Source of the DNA: Jiella marina
GTDB taxonomy: Bacteria > Pseudomonadota > Alphaproteobacteria > Rhizobiales > Rhizobiaceae
Direction of reading: 5' to 3'
Assembly: GCF_024359545.1 (NCBI RefSeq)
Contig: NZ_JAKQZG010000011.1
Location: 62,001 to 126,000, forward strand
DNA length: 64,000 nucleotides
A program made the translations under genes and the position numbers. Below the pieces are notes generated by a model. The model saw nothing but the letters and a program-made list of their open reading frames with translations, searched no databases and was not told where the DNA came from. Below, piece by piece: positions 1 through 9,011 of this stretch. Every line of letters starts with the position of its first letter. Position 1 is the first letter of the stretch.

Positions 1-1232
1 GCGTTTCGATCGAGGACGACGCCCTGCGGCTGATCGCCCGGGCGGCGGAAGGGTCGGTGCGCGATGCCCTCTCGCTGATGGATCAGGCGATCGCCCATGG
101 CGCGGGCACCGTTCCGGCAACGGCGGTGCGCGACATGCTGGGCCTCGCCGATCGCGTCCGGATCATCGACCTGTTCGAGAAGCTGATGGCGGGGGACGCG
201 TCAGGCGCGCTTGCCGAACTTCGCGATCAATATGCCTCCGGGGCCGACCCGGCGATCGTCATCGCCGAGCTCGCCGACTTCACCCATCTCGTCTCCACGC
301 TGCGCTACGTGCCGGAAGCGGTGGAGGATGCCTCGCTATCGCCGGTGGAGGCCGAGCGCGGCCTCGAAATGTCGAAGACCCTGTCAATCCGCACGCTCGG
401 CCAGGTCTGGCAGCTGCTGCTGAAAGCCAGCGAAGATCTGCGCGTGACGGCCACGCCGCGACAGGCGGCGGAGATGGCGCTGATTCGCATCGCCCATGCG
501 GCCGATCTCCCTTCCCCCGACGATCTCCTGCGCATGCTGCGCGAGGGCGGGACAGAGGATTTACCCGTGCCCTCCGGCTCGCAGGGAGAAGCCGCTACGC
601 CTGGCCGCAGAAGCGGACCCGGCCCGGGTTCTCACGGGACAGCAGCCACGCAGCCATCGGCCGAACCGCCGCGAATGGTCACTTCGCCCGACGCCGGCCG
701 CCCGCGACTGATGGCGCAGCAGGGCGGCAGTGCGCCACGCGCGGAACAGCGCCCTCAGCCGCAGACCGCCGACGAGCCCATGATCGCCAGCATGGCCGAT
801 CTGGCGAAGCTTGCCGATGCCAGGCGCGATTCGCTGATGCGTGTGTCGGTGCGGCGCTATCTGCGCCCGGTAAAATTCCAGCCAGGCCGCATCGAGGTGG
901 CGCTGGCGCCGGAAGCGCCCAAGACGCTGATCGGCGATCTCACCAAGCGCCTGCACGACTGGACCGGCCGGCGCTGGGTCGTTTCAGTCGCGTCGTCGGG
1001 CGGCGGCGAGACCCTGGACGAGATCGATGCCTCGAAACGCGCGGCCCTTCTCGACGACGCGGCGAGCGACCCCGAGGTTGCTGCGGTCCTCGCCGCCTTT
1101 CCGGGCGCCAAGATCACCAATGTGACGGTTCGCGGCGAAGCCGAGGATGCGGCCGAGACCGCGCCGGATACCGAACTCATCCCGGACGACGAGTTCGTCG
1201 CCGATCCGGACGAGGCCGACGACGAGGACTGA
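1..1232 (+). CDS. dnaX: DNA polymerase III subunit gamma/tau, 5'-truncated by window edge
   Basis: Clamp-loader ATPase subunit. The reading frame is open from base 3 and has no start inside the window, so the N-terminal ATPase domain (Walker motifs, zinc module) lies upstream. The first visible residues include ARAAEGSVRDALSLMDQA, the sensor-2 region typical of DnaX. Domain III follows, then a Pro/Gly/Ser-rich linker at about 540-780 and a C-terminal tau domain ending in a very acidic tail. No internal frameshift signal that would make gamma is evident in the part seen. ybaB and recR follow on the same strand, an arrangement conserved in many bacteria. Confidence 0.93.
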   Translation, partial: VSIEDDALRLIARAAEGSVRDALSLMDQAIAHGAGTVPATAVRDMLGLADRVRIIDLFEKLMAGDASGALAELRDQYASGADPAIVIAELADFTHLVSTLRYVPEAVEDASLSPVEAERGLEMSKTLSIRTLGQVWQLLLKASEDLRVTATPRQAAEMALIRIAHAADLPSPDDLLRMLREGGTEDLPVPSGSQGEAATPGRRSGPGPGSHGTAATQPSAEPPRMVTSPDAGRPRLMAQQGGSAPRAEQRPQPQTADEPMIASMADLAKLADARRDSLMRVSVRRYLRPVKFQPGRIEVALAPEAPKTLIGDLTKRLHDWTGRRWVVSVASSGGGETLDEIDASKRAALLDDAASDPEVAAVLAAFPGAKITNVTVRGEAEDAAETAPDTELIPDDEFVADPDEADDED

Positions 1233-1327
1233 GGCTTTCGGCCATTTTCGCTCCATCGGTCGCAACCAGGGTGACCCCACCCCTATATTGCGAACACGAC
1301 CCACGCCTTCTGACCAGGAGAATCGCG

Positions 1328-1651
1328 ATGAAAGACCTGATGAACATGATGAAGCAGGCCAAGGCCATGCAGGAGAAGATGGGCGAGCTTCAGGAGGAGG
1401 TGAAGTCCGTCGAGGCGGCCGGCCAGTCCGGCGGCGGACTGGTGACCGTCACTCTCAAGGGCACGGGCGAAATGGCCAGCCTCGTCATCGATCTGTCGCT
1501 GATGAAGGAAGAGGAAAAGGACATCCTCGAAGACCTCGTCGTCGCGGCCCATGCCGATGCCCACACCAAGCTGCAGCTCGCCATCCAGGAAAAGACCCAG
1601 GAACTCACCGCCGGGCTCAACCTGCCGACCGGCATGAAGTTTCCCTTCTAA
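1328..1651 (+). CDS. YbaB/EbfC family nucleoid-associated protein
   Basis: Small DNA-binding nucleoid protein of 107 residues. The start MKDLMNMMKQAKAMQEKM is the hallmark YbaB N-terminal helix, followed by the VTVTLKGTGEM strand region. The ATG at 1328 was chosen over an upstream in-frame codon because an AGGAG Shine-Dalgarno lies about 8 bases before it and the protein then has family length. It sits between dnaX and recR, and the dnaX-ybaB-recR order suggests a link to replication and recombination. The exact molecular role of the family is not settled. Confidence 0.92.
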   Translation: MKDLMNMMKQAKAMQEKMGELQEEVKSVEAAGQSGGGLVTVTLKGTGEMASLVIDLSLMKEEEKDILEDLVVAAHADAHTKLQLAIQEKTQELTAGLNLPTGMKFPF

Positions 1652-1669
1652 GACCGACACAAGCATCCC

Positions 1670-2275
1670 ATGGCAAAGACCGTCGCCGGCCCGGAGATCG
1701 AGCGGCTGATCCAGCTTCTCGCCAAGCTTCCGGGCCTTGGACCCCGCTCGGCCCGCCGCGCGGCGCTGCATCTCGTCAAGCGCCGGGAACAGCTCCTGGC
1801 GCCGCTGGCCGCCGCCATGGCCGAGGCGCGCGACGGCATCGGCGTGTGTTCGACCTGCGGCAATATCGACACGCGCGACCCCTGCACGATCTGCGTCGAC
1901 CCGACCCGCGACCATCGCACCGTTATCGTCGTGGAGGATGTCTCCGATCTCTGGGCGCTGGAGCGGGCCAAGGCGCTGAACGCGGCCTATCACGTACTGG
2001 GCGGCGTCTTGTCGCCGCTTGAGGGAATCGGGCCTGAGGATCTGACGATCCGCCAGTTGATCGACCGCGTCGAAAAGGGAGACGTCTCCGAGCTCGTCAT
2101 TGCCGTCAACGCCACCGTCGAAGGGCAGACCACGGCCCATTACATCATGGACCGACTGGAGGGCTTCGAGATCAGAATCACCCGGCTTGCCCATGGCGTG
2201 CCTGTCGGCGGCGAACTCGACTATCTGGACGAGGGCACCCTTGCAGCGGCCATGCGCTCCCGCACGGCGCTTTGA
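1670..2275 (+). CDS. recR: Recombination mediator protein RecR
   Basis: RecR works with RecF and RecO to load RecA on gapped DNA. The 201-residue product has the helix-hairpin-helix region [14 protein letters not shown] (about 18-30), a Cys4 zinc finger (C60, C63, C72, C75) and a Toprim domain starting at RTVIVVED. Length and order match the family. It begins 18 bases after ybaB and is likely co-transcribed with it. Its partner recF is also in this window, at 52.7 kb. Confidence 0.96.
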   Translation: MAKTVAGPEIERLIQLLAKLPGLGPRSARRAALHLVKRREQLLAPLAAAMAEARDGIGVCSTCGNIDTRDPCTICVDPTRDHRTVIVVEDVSDLWALERAKALNAAYHVLGGVLSPLEGIGPEDLTIRQLIDRVEKGDVSELVIAVNATVEGQTTAHYIMDRLEGFEIRITRLAHGVPVGGELDYLDEGTLAAAMRSRTAL

Positions 2276-2442
2276 GCCGGTTTTACGGGGTTCGGGCGAG
2301 GAATTGCGGCTTGGCAGGCTCGATTTGGCGGGCATGAAAATCGCCATGCGAAAATCGCTTGATCTTCAATGCGCTCTTTTATAAGAACCCGCCCACACGA
2401 GACGGACGCCCCAGCGTTCGTCCAGCCGCCAGCCGGCAGCGT

Positions 2443-2518
<76 letters not shown>

Positions 2519-3278
2519 ACAAGTTTCCGAGGGCTTGGCGAGATATCGCTGGGCCCTTTTTCACGAGCCATACAGTTTCGGGTGGATAAGCATCGCTCCC
2601 GGGATTTCCCCCGAACCGCTCACGGCGTTCGGAAGAGCGCTTTCCGGATACCGCGACTGCGAGCGCGCCGGGCGCATGAGGCGCTCCTCGTAAGAAGCAG
2701 CGCTCTTCTGGCGCGAGAAACCTCAACCAAGGTGAAAACCTGTAGAGGATCCGAGGGGAGAAGGTTGCCCTCCGCAGCGTCCACTTGCTGGAAAACGTTC
2801 TCGAAGAACCCGCAAAAGAAAGAGAGCCGCCGCGGCCTGGAGGGGGATACACCGCGACGACTCTCGTTCACTTCCAGTGGCGCCGGTCCTGGAGAGGGGG
2901 GAAGAGGACCCTTGCGCCTGAATTTCGGCTCTAAAGCGGGGGACGTGCCTTGGCCGAATACGACGCATTGATCGCGCCGTCACAAGAGAGAATGCGACTC
3001 GCGGGCCAAGAAATCAAGATGAATGATGACGCGGGCCTCTCACATCGATGTGAAGGGCCGATACAATTGGAGAAAAGCACCTCCTGCCAATCATTGCAAA
3101 CCCTTCATGGACAAGGAAAAGCGAATAGCGAAGGCGCGTGACTTTTGCGCAACGGAAATCTTCCGCTGGGGCAGGAAAGGTCGGCGATGGACAGCGTGCC
3201 GGGGTCGCGATACCAGTCCCTCACCATCCCATCGGCGGTTTCCGCGCGATCCTTCCTTCACGAGTCCACGGCCACGCG
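2519..3278. other. Gene-free stretch between tRNA-Ala and polA
   Basis: About 760 bases without a convincing gene. Open frames exist on both strands but overlap one another, lack good ribosome binding sites, and their translations are rich in Arg and Ser, as expected for chance frames in GC-rich DNA. I see no transposase, integrase or tRNA-derived direct repeat that would mark an integration site. The polA leader and promoter must lie in the right-hand part. Confidence 0.5.
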
Positions 3279-6218
3279 ATGAAAAAAGGTGATCACCTCT
3301 TCCTGGTCGACGGGTCGGCCTACATCTTCCGCGCCTACCATGCGCTACCGCCCCTCACCCGCAAGTCGGACGGCCTGCCGGTCGGCGCGGTGTCCGGCTT
3401 CTGCAACATGCTGTGGAAGCTCATCGAGGAATCGCGCGACACCTCGGTCGGGGTCGCACCCACCCATTTCGCGGTGATCTTCGACCATTCCTCGACCACC
3501 TTCCGAAATGAGCTCTACGACCAGTACAAGGCCAACCGCACGGCGCCGCCGGAAGATCTGGTGCCGCAATTCGCACTGATCCGCGAGGCGGTGCGCGCCT
3601 TCGATCTCGCCTGCATCGAAAAGGAAGGCTACGAGGCCGACGATCTGATCGCGACCTACACGCGCCAGGCGGTCGCCGCCGGCGGCGACGTCACCATCGT
3701 CTCCTCGGACAAGGACCTAATGCAACTCGTCGGCCCCGGCGTCATCCTCTACGACCAGATGAAGGACAAGCGCCTCGGCGCGGAGGAAGTGAAGGAGAAG
3801 TTCGGCGTCTATCCCGAGAAGATGATCGATCTCCAGGCACTGGTGGGCGACACGTCCGACAATGTGCCGGGTGTCCCCGGAATCGGGCCGAAGACGGCAG
3901 CGCAGCTGCTCGACGAATATGGTGACCTCGACACGCTTCTCGAACGCGCCGAGGAGATCAAGCAGGCCAAGCGCCGGCAGAACCTGATCGAATTCGCCGA
4001 GCAGGCGCGGCTTTCGCGGAAGCTCGTGACGCTCGACTGCGAGACGCCGCTCGACACCCCGCTCGACGAGTTGTTCATCCACGAGCCGGATGGCGAGAAG
4101 CTGATCTCCTTCCTCAAGGCGATGGAGTTCACCACCCTTACCCGCCGCGTCTCCGCGACCCTCGGCACCGATGCGAGCGAGGTGGAAAAGGCCGACATCG
4201 CCGTGGAAGGCCCGGCCCGTGGCCCCGATCTCGATCCGGCCGAGGCCGGTCCCGCCCTTGTGCAGGATGCGGCGGACGGCGAAGCGCGGCTGCCGCTGAC
4301 ACCGAAGGCGCTTGCCGAGGCACGCCGGGCCAATGCCGGCGCAGTCCCGATCGATCGCAGCGCCTATCTGACGATCCGCGACGCCGAAGCTCTGGAAGCG
4401 TTCCTGACCGACGCCCGCGAAACCGGTCTGCTCGCCTTCGACACCGAGACCGCGACGCTTTCTGCGATGAATGGCGAACTGGTCGGCGTCTCCTTCGCGA
4501 CCCGGCCCGGCCGCGCGGCCTATCTGCCGCTGGCGCATCTGCCGGCCGGAGGAGAGGCCGATCTGCTGTCGGAAAAGAGCGTCGAGGAGGAGATCGGACC
4601 GCAGCTCGCCCTCGATACGGCGCTCGCGATCCTCAAGCCTCTCCTCGAAGACCCGGCGATCCTGAAGATCGGTCAGAACTTCAAATACGACTATCTCGTC
4701 ATGCTGCGGCACGGCGTCACCATCGCGCCTTTCGACGATACGATGCTGATCTCCTACGCGCTCGACGCCTCGGCCTCGCTCTCGGGCCACGGCATGGACG
4801 AATTGTCGGAGCGCTTCCTCGGCCACAAGCCGATCAGCTTCAAGGAGCTCTGCGGATCGGGCCGAACCGCCAAGCCGATTGCGTCCTGCGAGATCGAAAA
4901 GGTCACCGAATACGCCGCCGAGGACGCCGACGTTACCCTGCGGCTCTGGCAGGTGCTGAAGCCCCGCCTTGCCGCAGAGGGGCTTGCTTCGGTCTATGAG
5001 CGGCTGGAGCGGCCGCTTCTGCCAGTTCTCGCCCGCATGGAGCATCGTGGCATTCGCACCGACCGGCAGATCCTCTCGCGGCTCTCCGGGCGCTTTGCCC
5101 AGAAGCAGGCGGGGCTTGAAGCGGAGATCGCCGAAATGGCCGGCGAGGAGTTCAACCCCGGCTCGCCGAAGCAGCTCGGCGAGATCCTGTTCGGAAAGCT
5201 CGGCCTTCCCGGCGGCAAGAAGACCAAGAGCGGCCAGTGGTCGACGGACGTGAAGGTTCTGGAAGAGCTTGCGGCGGAAGGCCACGAGCTGCCCTCGAGG
5301 ATCGTGGAGTGGCGCCAGCTGACCAAGCTCAAGGGCACCTACACCGACACGCTGCCGAACCACATGGATAGTGCCGGCCGCATCCACACATCCTATTCCA
5401 TGGCTTCGACCACGACGGGCCGCCTCTCCTCCTCCGAGCCGAACCTTCAGAACATTCCCGTGCGCACCGAAGAGGGGCGCGCCATCCGCACGGCCTTCGT
5501 CGCGTCGGAAGGCACCAAGCTCGTCTCAGCCGACTACAGCCAGATCGAACTGCGCATTCTCGCCCATATCGCCGATATCCCGCAGCTCAAGCAGGCCTTC
5601 CAGGAAGGGCTCGACATCCATGCAATGACGGCGTCGGAAATGTTCGGCGTGCCGGTCGAGGGCATGGACCCGATGGTTCGTCGCCGGGCGAAGGCCATCA
5701 ATTTCGGCATCATCTACGGCATTTCCGCCTTCGGCCTCGCCAACCAGCTGGCAATCCCGCGCGAGGAGGCGAGCCTCTACATCAAGCGCTATTTCGAGCG
5801 CTTCCCCGGCATTCGCGATTACATGGACGAGACCAAGGCCTTCGCCAAGCAGCACGGCTATGTCGAGACCCTGTTCGGCCGCCGCGCGCACTACCCCGAC
5901 ATCAAGGCCTCGAACCCCTCGCTCCGCGCCTTCAACGAGCGCGCCGCGATCAACGCGCCCATTCAGGGCACGGCGGCCGACATCATTCGCCGGGCGATGA
6001 TCCGCATGGAGCCGGCGCTGGCCGAGGCCGGGCTTGCGGCGAAGATGCTGCTGCAGGTTCACGACGAACTGATCTTCGAAGTCCCCGAGGATGAGGTCGA
6101 GGCGACGCTGCCGGTGGTCCGAAAGGCGATGGAGGAGGCCGCCTTGCCGCGCGTGATTCTTTCCGTCCCGCTGGAGGTGGAGGCGAAGGCCGCGGAGAAC
6201 TGGGAGGCCGCACATTGA
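3279..6218 (+). CDS. polA: DNA polymerase I
   Basis: Gap-filling repair polymerase of 979 residues with all three domains. The 5'-3' exonuclease (from about residue 5, FLVDGSAYIFRAYHAL) comes first. The 3'-5' exonuclease keeps its DTE motif near residue 388 (LLAFDTETATL). The polymerase has STTTGRLSSSEPNLQNIP, motif A DYSQIELR near 750, the O-helix RRRAKAINFGIIYG, and motif C VHDEL near 926. The ATG at 3279 was chosen because MKKGDHLFLVDGSAY is where the family begins; the frame stays open further upstream to 3138 without recognisable domain. It stands alone as a transcription unit. Confidence 0.97.
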   Translation: MKKGDHLFLVDGSAYIFRAYHALPPLTRKSDGLPVGAVSGFCNMLWKLIEESRDTSVGVAPTHFAVIFDHSSTTFRNELYDQYKANRTAPPEDLVPQFALIREAVRAFDLACIEKEGYEADDLIATYTRQAVAAGGDVTIVSSDKDLMQLVGPGVILYDQMKDKRLGAEEVKEKFGVYPEKMIDLQALVGDTSDNVPGVPGIGPKTAAQLLDEYGDLDTLLERAEEIKQAKRRQNLIEFAEQARLSRKLVTLDCETPLDTPLDELFIHEPDGEKLISFLKAMEFTTLTRRVSATLGTDASEVEKADIAVEGPARGPDLDPAEAGPALVQDAADGEARLPLTPKALAEARRANAGAVPIDRSAYLTIRDAEALEAFLTDARETGLLAFDTETATLSAMNGELVGVSFATRPGRAAYLPLAHLPAGGEADLLSEKSVEEEIGPQLALDTALAILKPLLEDPAILKIGQNFKYDYLVMLRHGVTIAPFDDTMLISYALDASASLSGHGMDELSERFLGHKPISFKELCGSGRTAKPIASCEIEKVTEYAAEDADVTLRLWQVLKPRLAAEGLASVYERLERPLLPVLARMEHRGIRTDRQILSRLSGRFAQKQAGLEAEIAEMAGEEFNPGSPKQLGEILFGKLGLPGGKKTKSGQWSTDVKVLEELAAEGHELPSRIVEWRQLTKLKGTYTDTLPNHMDSAGRIHTSYSMASTTTGRLSSSEPNLQNIPVRTEEGRAIRTAFVASEGTKLVSADYSQIELRILAHIADIPQLKQAFQEGLDIHAMTASEMFGVPVEGMDPMVRRRAKAINFGIIYGISAFGLANQLAIPREEASLYIKRYFERFPGIRDYMDETKAFAKQHGYVETLFGRRAHYPDIKASNPSLRAFNERAAINAPIQGTAADIIRRAMIRMEPALAEAGLAAKMLLQVHDELIFEVPEDEVEATLPVVRKAMEEAALPRVILSVPLEVEAKAAENWEAAH

Positions 6219-6541
6219 CGCGGCCATCCCTGGCCAATCGGACCAGGAAGCGGCGGCGTTCCGAGAGTGATCGATAGTTAGCTCTCGATCCAACACCTTG
6301 AAGCCTTACGCTTTCCGATGTTTCCTGATGATCTGCAGGTGAAATTCCTCATGCGTGAAGCATAGACGGCTTGAAGTCCGCGCTCGTGCACCAATCTTAG
6401 ACCGCGGAAGGGCTTGCGCATCAGCAAGGCGCCTTGATTTCGAACCCCTGCCAGGGACAACAGCCGGCTCGACTTGTCGGAACGGCGCTATTTTGATTGC
6501 AGATTGCGCAAACCACGCACTTTGGAGATCGGTGAGAGCGT
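6219..6541. other. Intergenic region upstream of the LOV kinase
   Basis: About 320 bases with no gene I can support. A GGAAC at 6480-6484 recalls the -35 box of EcfG-type general stress promoters, but no matching cGTT -10 box follows at the expected distance, so no promoter is claimed. Confidence 0.4.
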
Positions 6542-7804
6542 ATGGACCAACGCGAGGGCGAGAATCCGGAGACGTTCGGCGTCCCATCCAACATCACGAC
6601 CGCCGCGCTCGCCAAGCTGCCTCTGGCTTTGGTGCTGACCAACCCGCATCTTGATGGCAACCCGATCATCTACGCCAACCACGCCTTCGAGCGGATCACC
6701 GGCTACGCGGCACCAGCCACGATCGGTCGCAACTGCCGTTTCCTGCAAGGCGACGAGACCGATCCGGATCATTCAAGGCAGATCGGAGAAGCGCTTCGCG
6801 AAGAGCGCGACATCTCGCTGGACATTCTGAACTATCGGGCTGACGGCTCCAAATTCGTCAATCGCCTGATGATCACGCCTCTGTATGACGAGCAGGACCG
6901 GCTCCAGTGTTTCCTCGGCGTCCAGCGTGACATGAGCGATGGAGCCGACGCCGAAACGACTTCGACGGGCGGCCAGAATGCTCCCATCGACGCCGCACTC
7001 GGCGAAATTCAGCACCGGGTGAAGAATCACCTCTCGATGATCGTCGGCATGATCCGCATGCAGGCGCGCGCCAAGACCAGCGAAGAGAGCTTTTCGGCGC
7101 TCGCCCGCCGGATCGAGAGCCTGCAACTGCTCTATCAGGAAATGACCGAAGCCGGCGTCGGCTCGACGCGCTCGGAGCGGGTGCCGCTGGGCGCCTATAT
7201 CAGCCGCGTCGCGGCGACGATCGGACATCTGGACGGGCGCCGCTCCGTGCGCATCAATGTCGATTGCGACGCGATCGAGGTAAAGGTCGATCAGGCCGCC
7301 CGGATCGGCCTGTTGTTTTCCGAGCTTCTGACCAATTCGCTCAAACACGCGTTCCAGGAGCGTGAGGAGGGTCTGGTCGAGACCCGGCTGAAGATGCTCT
7401 CCTCCGGCGTCATCCGCTTGACGGTGACCGACGACGGAATCGGCATGCCGGCCGAGAGCAATTGGCCGTATGGGGGCGCAAGGCCGGAACCGCTGTCGTC
7501 CGATGAGGTGGAAGACATCACGGAAGATGCCAGCGAAAAGGCGCAAGACCAAGCCAACGGCAAGGTCAACGAAGCGCGGGAAATCGCCGAATCCATGGGC
7601 ATGTCGCGCAGAGCCCCTTCATCCTCCGGCAGCGAGATCGTGGAAAGCGGCGATCAGGCCGTGCGCCGCCAGAAGGCGCGTTCGCAGGAAGGCGGACTCG
7701 GCGGTCGCATCACGACCTCGCTCGTGCGTGGACTGAATGCCCGGCTCGACGTGAGCTCGCACACGACGGGCACGACGGTGATGGTCGACATCCCGCCGGA
7801 ATGA
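6542..7804 (+). CDS. LOV-domain (blue-light) histidine kinase, HisKA_2/HWE type
   Basis: Cytosolic sensor kinase of 420 residues with no membrane segment. Residues about 20-135 form a PAS/LOV domain with the flavin-adduct motif GRNCRFLQ, the reactive Cys being residue 66. A HisKA_2 dimerisation domain follows with phospho-acceptor H158 in [13 protein letters not shown]. The ATPase domain has N box [11 protein letters not shown] (N265) and G1 box DDGIGMP (297-303). The G2-like GLGGRI comes only at 385, because about 80 acidic, polar residues are inserted between G1 and G2. LOV kinases of this layout act as light or redox sensors in Hyphomicrobiales, often feeding the general stress response. 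No response regulator lies next to it. Confidence 0.9.
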   Translation: MDQREGENPETFGVPSNITTAALAKLPLALVLTNPHLDGNPIIYANHAFERITGYAAPATIGRNCRFLQGDETDPDHSRQIGEALREERDISLDILNYRADGSKFVNRLMITPLYDEQDRLQCFLGVQRDMSDGADAETTSTGGQNAPIDAALGEIQHRVKNHLSMIVGMIRMQARAKTSEESFSALARRIESLQLLYQEMTEAGVGSTRSERVPLGAYISRVAATIGHLDGRRSVRINVDCDAIEVKVDQAARIGLLFSELLTNSLKHAFQEREEGLVETRLKMLSSGVIRLTVTDDGIGMPAESNWPYGGARPEPLSSDEVEDITEDASEKAQDQANGKVNEAREIAESMGMSRRAPSSSGSEIVESGDQAVRRQKARSQEGGLGGRITTSLVRGLNARLDVSSHTTGTTVMVDIPPE

Positions 7805-7853
7805 TGACAAAGACCGTCCCATCGAAGAAACGGTCGACGGGAACACAGGATCG

Positions 7854-8558
7854 ATGGGGCGCGACGAGGCGAAAGACCGGCTGATCGTCGGCTTGGACGT
7901 GACCGGCCCGGCGGCCGCAGAAGAGATCGTCGCAACGCTCGGCGACGAAGTGACCTGGTACAAGATCGGTTATCAACTCGCCTTGAGCGGCGGCCTGCCG
8001 CTGGTCGGTGAACTGGCGGCATCCGGAAAGCGCGTCTTTCTGGATCTGAAACTCCTCGACATTTCCAACACGGTCGAAAAGGGTGTCGAGAGCGCCCTCG
8101 CCCTCGGCGCATCGATGTTGACGGTCCACGCCTATCCCCACGCCATGAAGGCGGCCGTGAAGGCCGCGGCCGGTTCGCCCCTGACGTTGCTCGGCGTTAC
8201 TGTGCTGACCTCTCTCGATGATGAGGACCTGGAAGGGGCGGGCTATCGCTACAACGTCGCCGATCTTGCTGCCCTGCGGGTCGCGCAGGCTCGCGACATC
8301 GGCATGGGCGGTCTCGTCGCCTCGGCTGCCGAGGCGATGGCGATCCGCGAGATCGTCGGGCCCGACATGGCGCTGGTGACACCGGGGATCCGGCCGACGG
8401 GAAGCGCCTCTGGCGACCAGAAGCGCGTCGCGACACCCGCCGACGCCCTTCAGGCCGGCGCCTCGCATCTGGTGGTCGCCAGACCCATCATCGCGGCGGA
8501 AGATCCGAGAGCGGCAGCCGGCGCGATCCTCGACGAGATGGCTACTGCTGCCGTTTGA
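7854..8558 (+). CDS. pyrF: Orotidine 5'-phosphate decarboxylase
   Basis: Last step of de novo UMP synthesis (OMP to UMP). The 234-residue TIM-barrel protein has RLIVGLDV at the N-terminus and the catalytic signature [13 protein letters not shown] near residues 61-73, which contains the Asp-Lys-Asp network. The C-terminal phosphate-binding part reads ITPGIRP-like (VTPGIRPTG) and LVVARPII. The ATG at 7854 follows an AGGA. It lies 49 bases after the LOV kinase and 23 before the DUF1330 gene, so it is probably co-transcribed with the latter. Confidence 0.95.
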   Translation: MGRDEAKDRLIVGLDVTGPAAAEEIVATLGDEVTWYKIGYQLALSGGLPLVGELAASGKRVFLDLKLLDISNTVEKGVESALALGASMLTVHAYPHAMKAAVKAAAGSPLTLLGVTVLTSLDDEDLEGAGYRYNVADLAALRVAQARDIGMGGLVASAAEAMAIREIVGPDMALVTPGIRPTGSASGDQKRVATPADALQAGASHLVVARPIIAAEDPRAAAGAILDEMATAAV

Positions 8559-8581
8559 ATTCATGAGGAGGAGTTGAAGAT

Positions 8582-8875
8582 ATGGCCAAAGGCTATTGGA
8601 TCGCCCGAGTCGACGTGCGGGACCCGGAGGGCTACAAGGCCTATGTGGAGACGGCCAAGCCTGCCTTTGAAGCGCATGGGGCGAAGTTCCTCGTGCGCGG
8701 CGGCGCTGTCACGGAACTCGAAGGCTCGGCGCGTGCGCGCAATGTGGTGATCGAGTTCGACTCGGTCGAGACTGCCCTCGCCTGCTACAACAGCCCGGAC
8801 TATCAGAAGGCCAAGGCCATTCGCGAGCAATACGCCACCGCCGACATGTACATTGTCGAGGGTTACGAGGGCTAA
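8582..8875 (+). CDS. DUF1330 family protein
   Basis: Small 97-residue alpha/beta protein of the DUF1330 (dimeric ferredoxin-fold) family, recognisable from MAKGYWIARVDVRDPEGY, the central VIEFDS strand and the YQKAKAIREQYATAD helix. No enzymatic function is established for the family. A strong GAGGAGGAG ribosome binding site precedes the ATG. It follows pyrF by 23 bases and is closed by a strong hairpin. Confidence 0.88.
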   Translation: MAKGYWIARVDVRDPEGYKAYVETAKPAFEAHGAKFLVRGGAVTELEGSARARNVVIEFDSVETALACYNSPDYQKAKAIREQYATADMYIVEGYEG

Positions 8876-8901
8876 GCGCCACGGAGCGCGACCATGCCTT
8901 G

Positions 8902-8956
8902 ATCAACAAAAAGAACCGCGTGAATGCCGATCATCCACGCGGTTCTTTTTGTTGAT
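8902..8956. terminator. Bidirectional rho-independent terminator
   Basis: A perfect 21-bp inverted repeat (8902-8922 and 8936-8956) with a 13-nt loop. The stem ends in runs of A on the left and T on the right, so a U-tract forms on either strand. It lies between two convergent genes, the DUF1330 gene and hppA, and can end both transcripts. Confidence 0.93.
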
Positions 8957-9011
8957 GGCCTGAGCGAGGAACGGGCCGGTCGTCCCGGCCCATCCTCTCG
9001 CCTTCTCGGCT

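Noticed and set aside
2519-3278. Integrative element at the tRNA-Ala gene
   Set aside because: No integrase, no direct repeat of the tRNA 3' end and no foreign gene are visible downstream.
6480-6510. EcfG-type general stress promoter before the LOV kinase
   Set aside because: A GGAAC is present but the second box is missing at 16-17 bases, so chance occurrence is likely.
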